From contig CABSMC010000107.1 of assembly GCA_902478715.1 (NCBI GenBank), positions 1 through 5,767 of the forward strand: a stretch of 5,767 nucleotides of DNA. Reading direction: 5' to 3'. The stretch is from an uncultured Adlercreutzia sp. Lineage in GTDB: Bacteria; Actinomycetota; Coriobacteriia; Coriobacteriales; Eggerthellaceae. Shown here in pieces: positions 5,360 to 5,767 of the stretch. The notes under the pieces were generated by a model. That model did not search any database and was not told the DNA's origin. It saw nothing but the letters and a program-made list of their open reading frames with translations. The number at the start of each line of letters is the position of its first letter. Position 1 is the first letter of the stretch. Position numbers and translations under genes: made by a program.

Positions 5360-5767
5360 GTGCCAGACCCCGTTTCCACCAGAGAACCGCGCGCCTTCGA
5401 GGCGCCCCCGCGCTCCCTCTCCGGGCGCGCCATCGCCGCGGCGCTCGGCCCTAGACCCGTCATCGTCGTCGGCACCGTGCGCGACGGCCGGGCGAACTTC
5501 GCGCCGGCGGCCTTCTGCACGCCGCTCTCCTACGACCCGCCCCTTGCGGCCCTAGGGCTGAAGCCGACATCCTGGAGCTGCCAGACCATCGAGGACACGC
5601 GGCGCTGCACGCTCTCGACCGTGGGAGCCGAGGCAGCTGGGGCCGTGCTCTGGTGCGGCTCGCGCTCGGGACGCGACGTCGACAAGAGCGCGGGCTTTCC
5701 GTGCGCCTGGACTAGCGAGGCGACGGGTGCATCCCTCCCCTATCCCGCTGATGCGCTGACCGTACTC
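5360..5767 (+). CDS. Flavin reductase-like / flavoredoxin-type FMN split-barrel protein, 5' part only
   Basis: An open frame starts at a GTG 11 nt after the PadR stop and runs 136 codons to the window edge without a stop. The translation shows the flavin reductase-like domain pattern. RPVIVVGTV is at 32-40, DGRANFAPAAF at 42-52, the strong family motif SYDPPLAALGLKP at 57-69, SCQTIEDT at 73-80, and SGRDVDKSAGF at 103-113. Such proteins bind FMN and pass electrons from NAD(P)H or ferredoxin-type donors to free flavin or partner proteins. Several members in anaerobes are flavoredoxin-like. The first 20 or so residues are Pro/Arg-rich and poorly conserved in character. No good ribosome site precedes the GTG, so translation may depend on coupling to padR. 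The close spacing suggests a padR-flavoprotein operon. The C-terminus lies outside the window. The family is fairly sure, the exact start less so. Confidence 0.82.
   Translation, partial: MPDPVSTREPRAFEAPPRSLSGRAIAAALGPRPVIVVGTVRDGRANFAPAAFCTPLSYDPPLAALGLKPTSWSCQTIEDTRRCTLSTVGAEAAGAVLWCGSRSGRDVDKSAGFPCAWTSEATGASLPYPADALTVL

Overview
The window looks like a chromosomal fragment from a GC-rich anaerobe, most probably a gut actinobacterium of the Eggerthellaceae/Coriobacteriia type (Eggerthella, Gordonibacter, Adlercreutzia and relatives). This placement is an inference. It rests on strong G/C use at third codon positions and on the gene content: a molybdopterin oxidoreductase with its own Fe-S subunit and NrfD anchor, next to a dedicated regulator.

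Layout. Positions 42-4489, on the minus strand, hold a tight three-gene operon. In transcription order it encodes a 961-residue molybdopterin (or tungstopterin) enzyme, a 193-residue ferredoxin-like subunit with four [4Fe-4S] clusters, and a 326-residue NrfD-type membrane subunit. The first two genes are 3 nt apart and the last two overlap in ATGA. No terminator is visible after the third gene before the window ends. Positions 4490-4910 are a divergent regulatory region. It has a GC-rich foldable leader for the operon, an AT-rich promoter/operator block with a 19-bp palindrome and three AGATGCA motifs on one helical face, an intrinsic terminator pointing left, and the upstream region of the rightward genes. 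Positions 4911-5348, plus strand, encode a PadR-family regulator. From 5360 to the window end runs the 5' part of a flavin-reductase-like (FMN split-barrel) protein.

How they may work together. The catalytic subunit would pass electrons through the Fe-S subunit to or from the menaquinone pool via the NrfD protein. The catalytic core resembles the acetylene hydratase-like branch of the DMSO reductase superfamily, the region of the family that I also associate with pyrogallol transhydroxylase and gut catechol dehydroxylases. The acetylene hydratase catalytic Asp is replaced by His, so acetylene hydration is unlikely. PadR regulators often respond to phenolic acids, so an aromatic or phenolic substrate is a reasonable guess but unproven. 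No Tat signal is visible on the catalytic subunit, so the catalytic module probably faces the cytoplasm.

The most unusual element is a 221-residue C-terminal extension on the catalytic subunit. It carries aromatic/Asp/Gly-rich repeats that lie outside the enzyme fold and have no assigned role.
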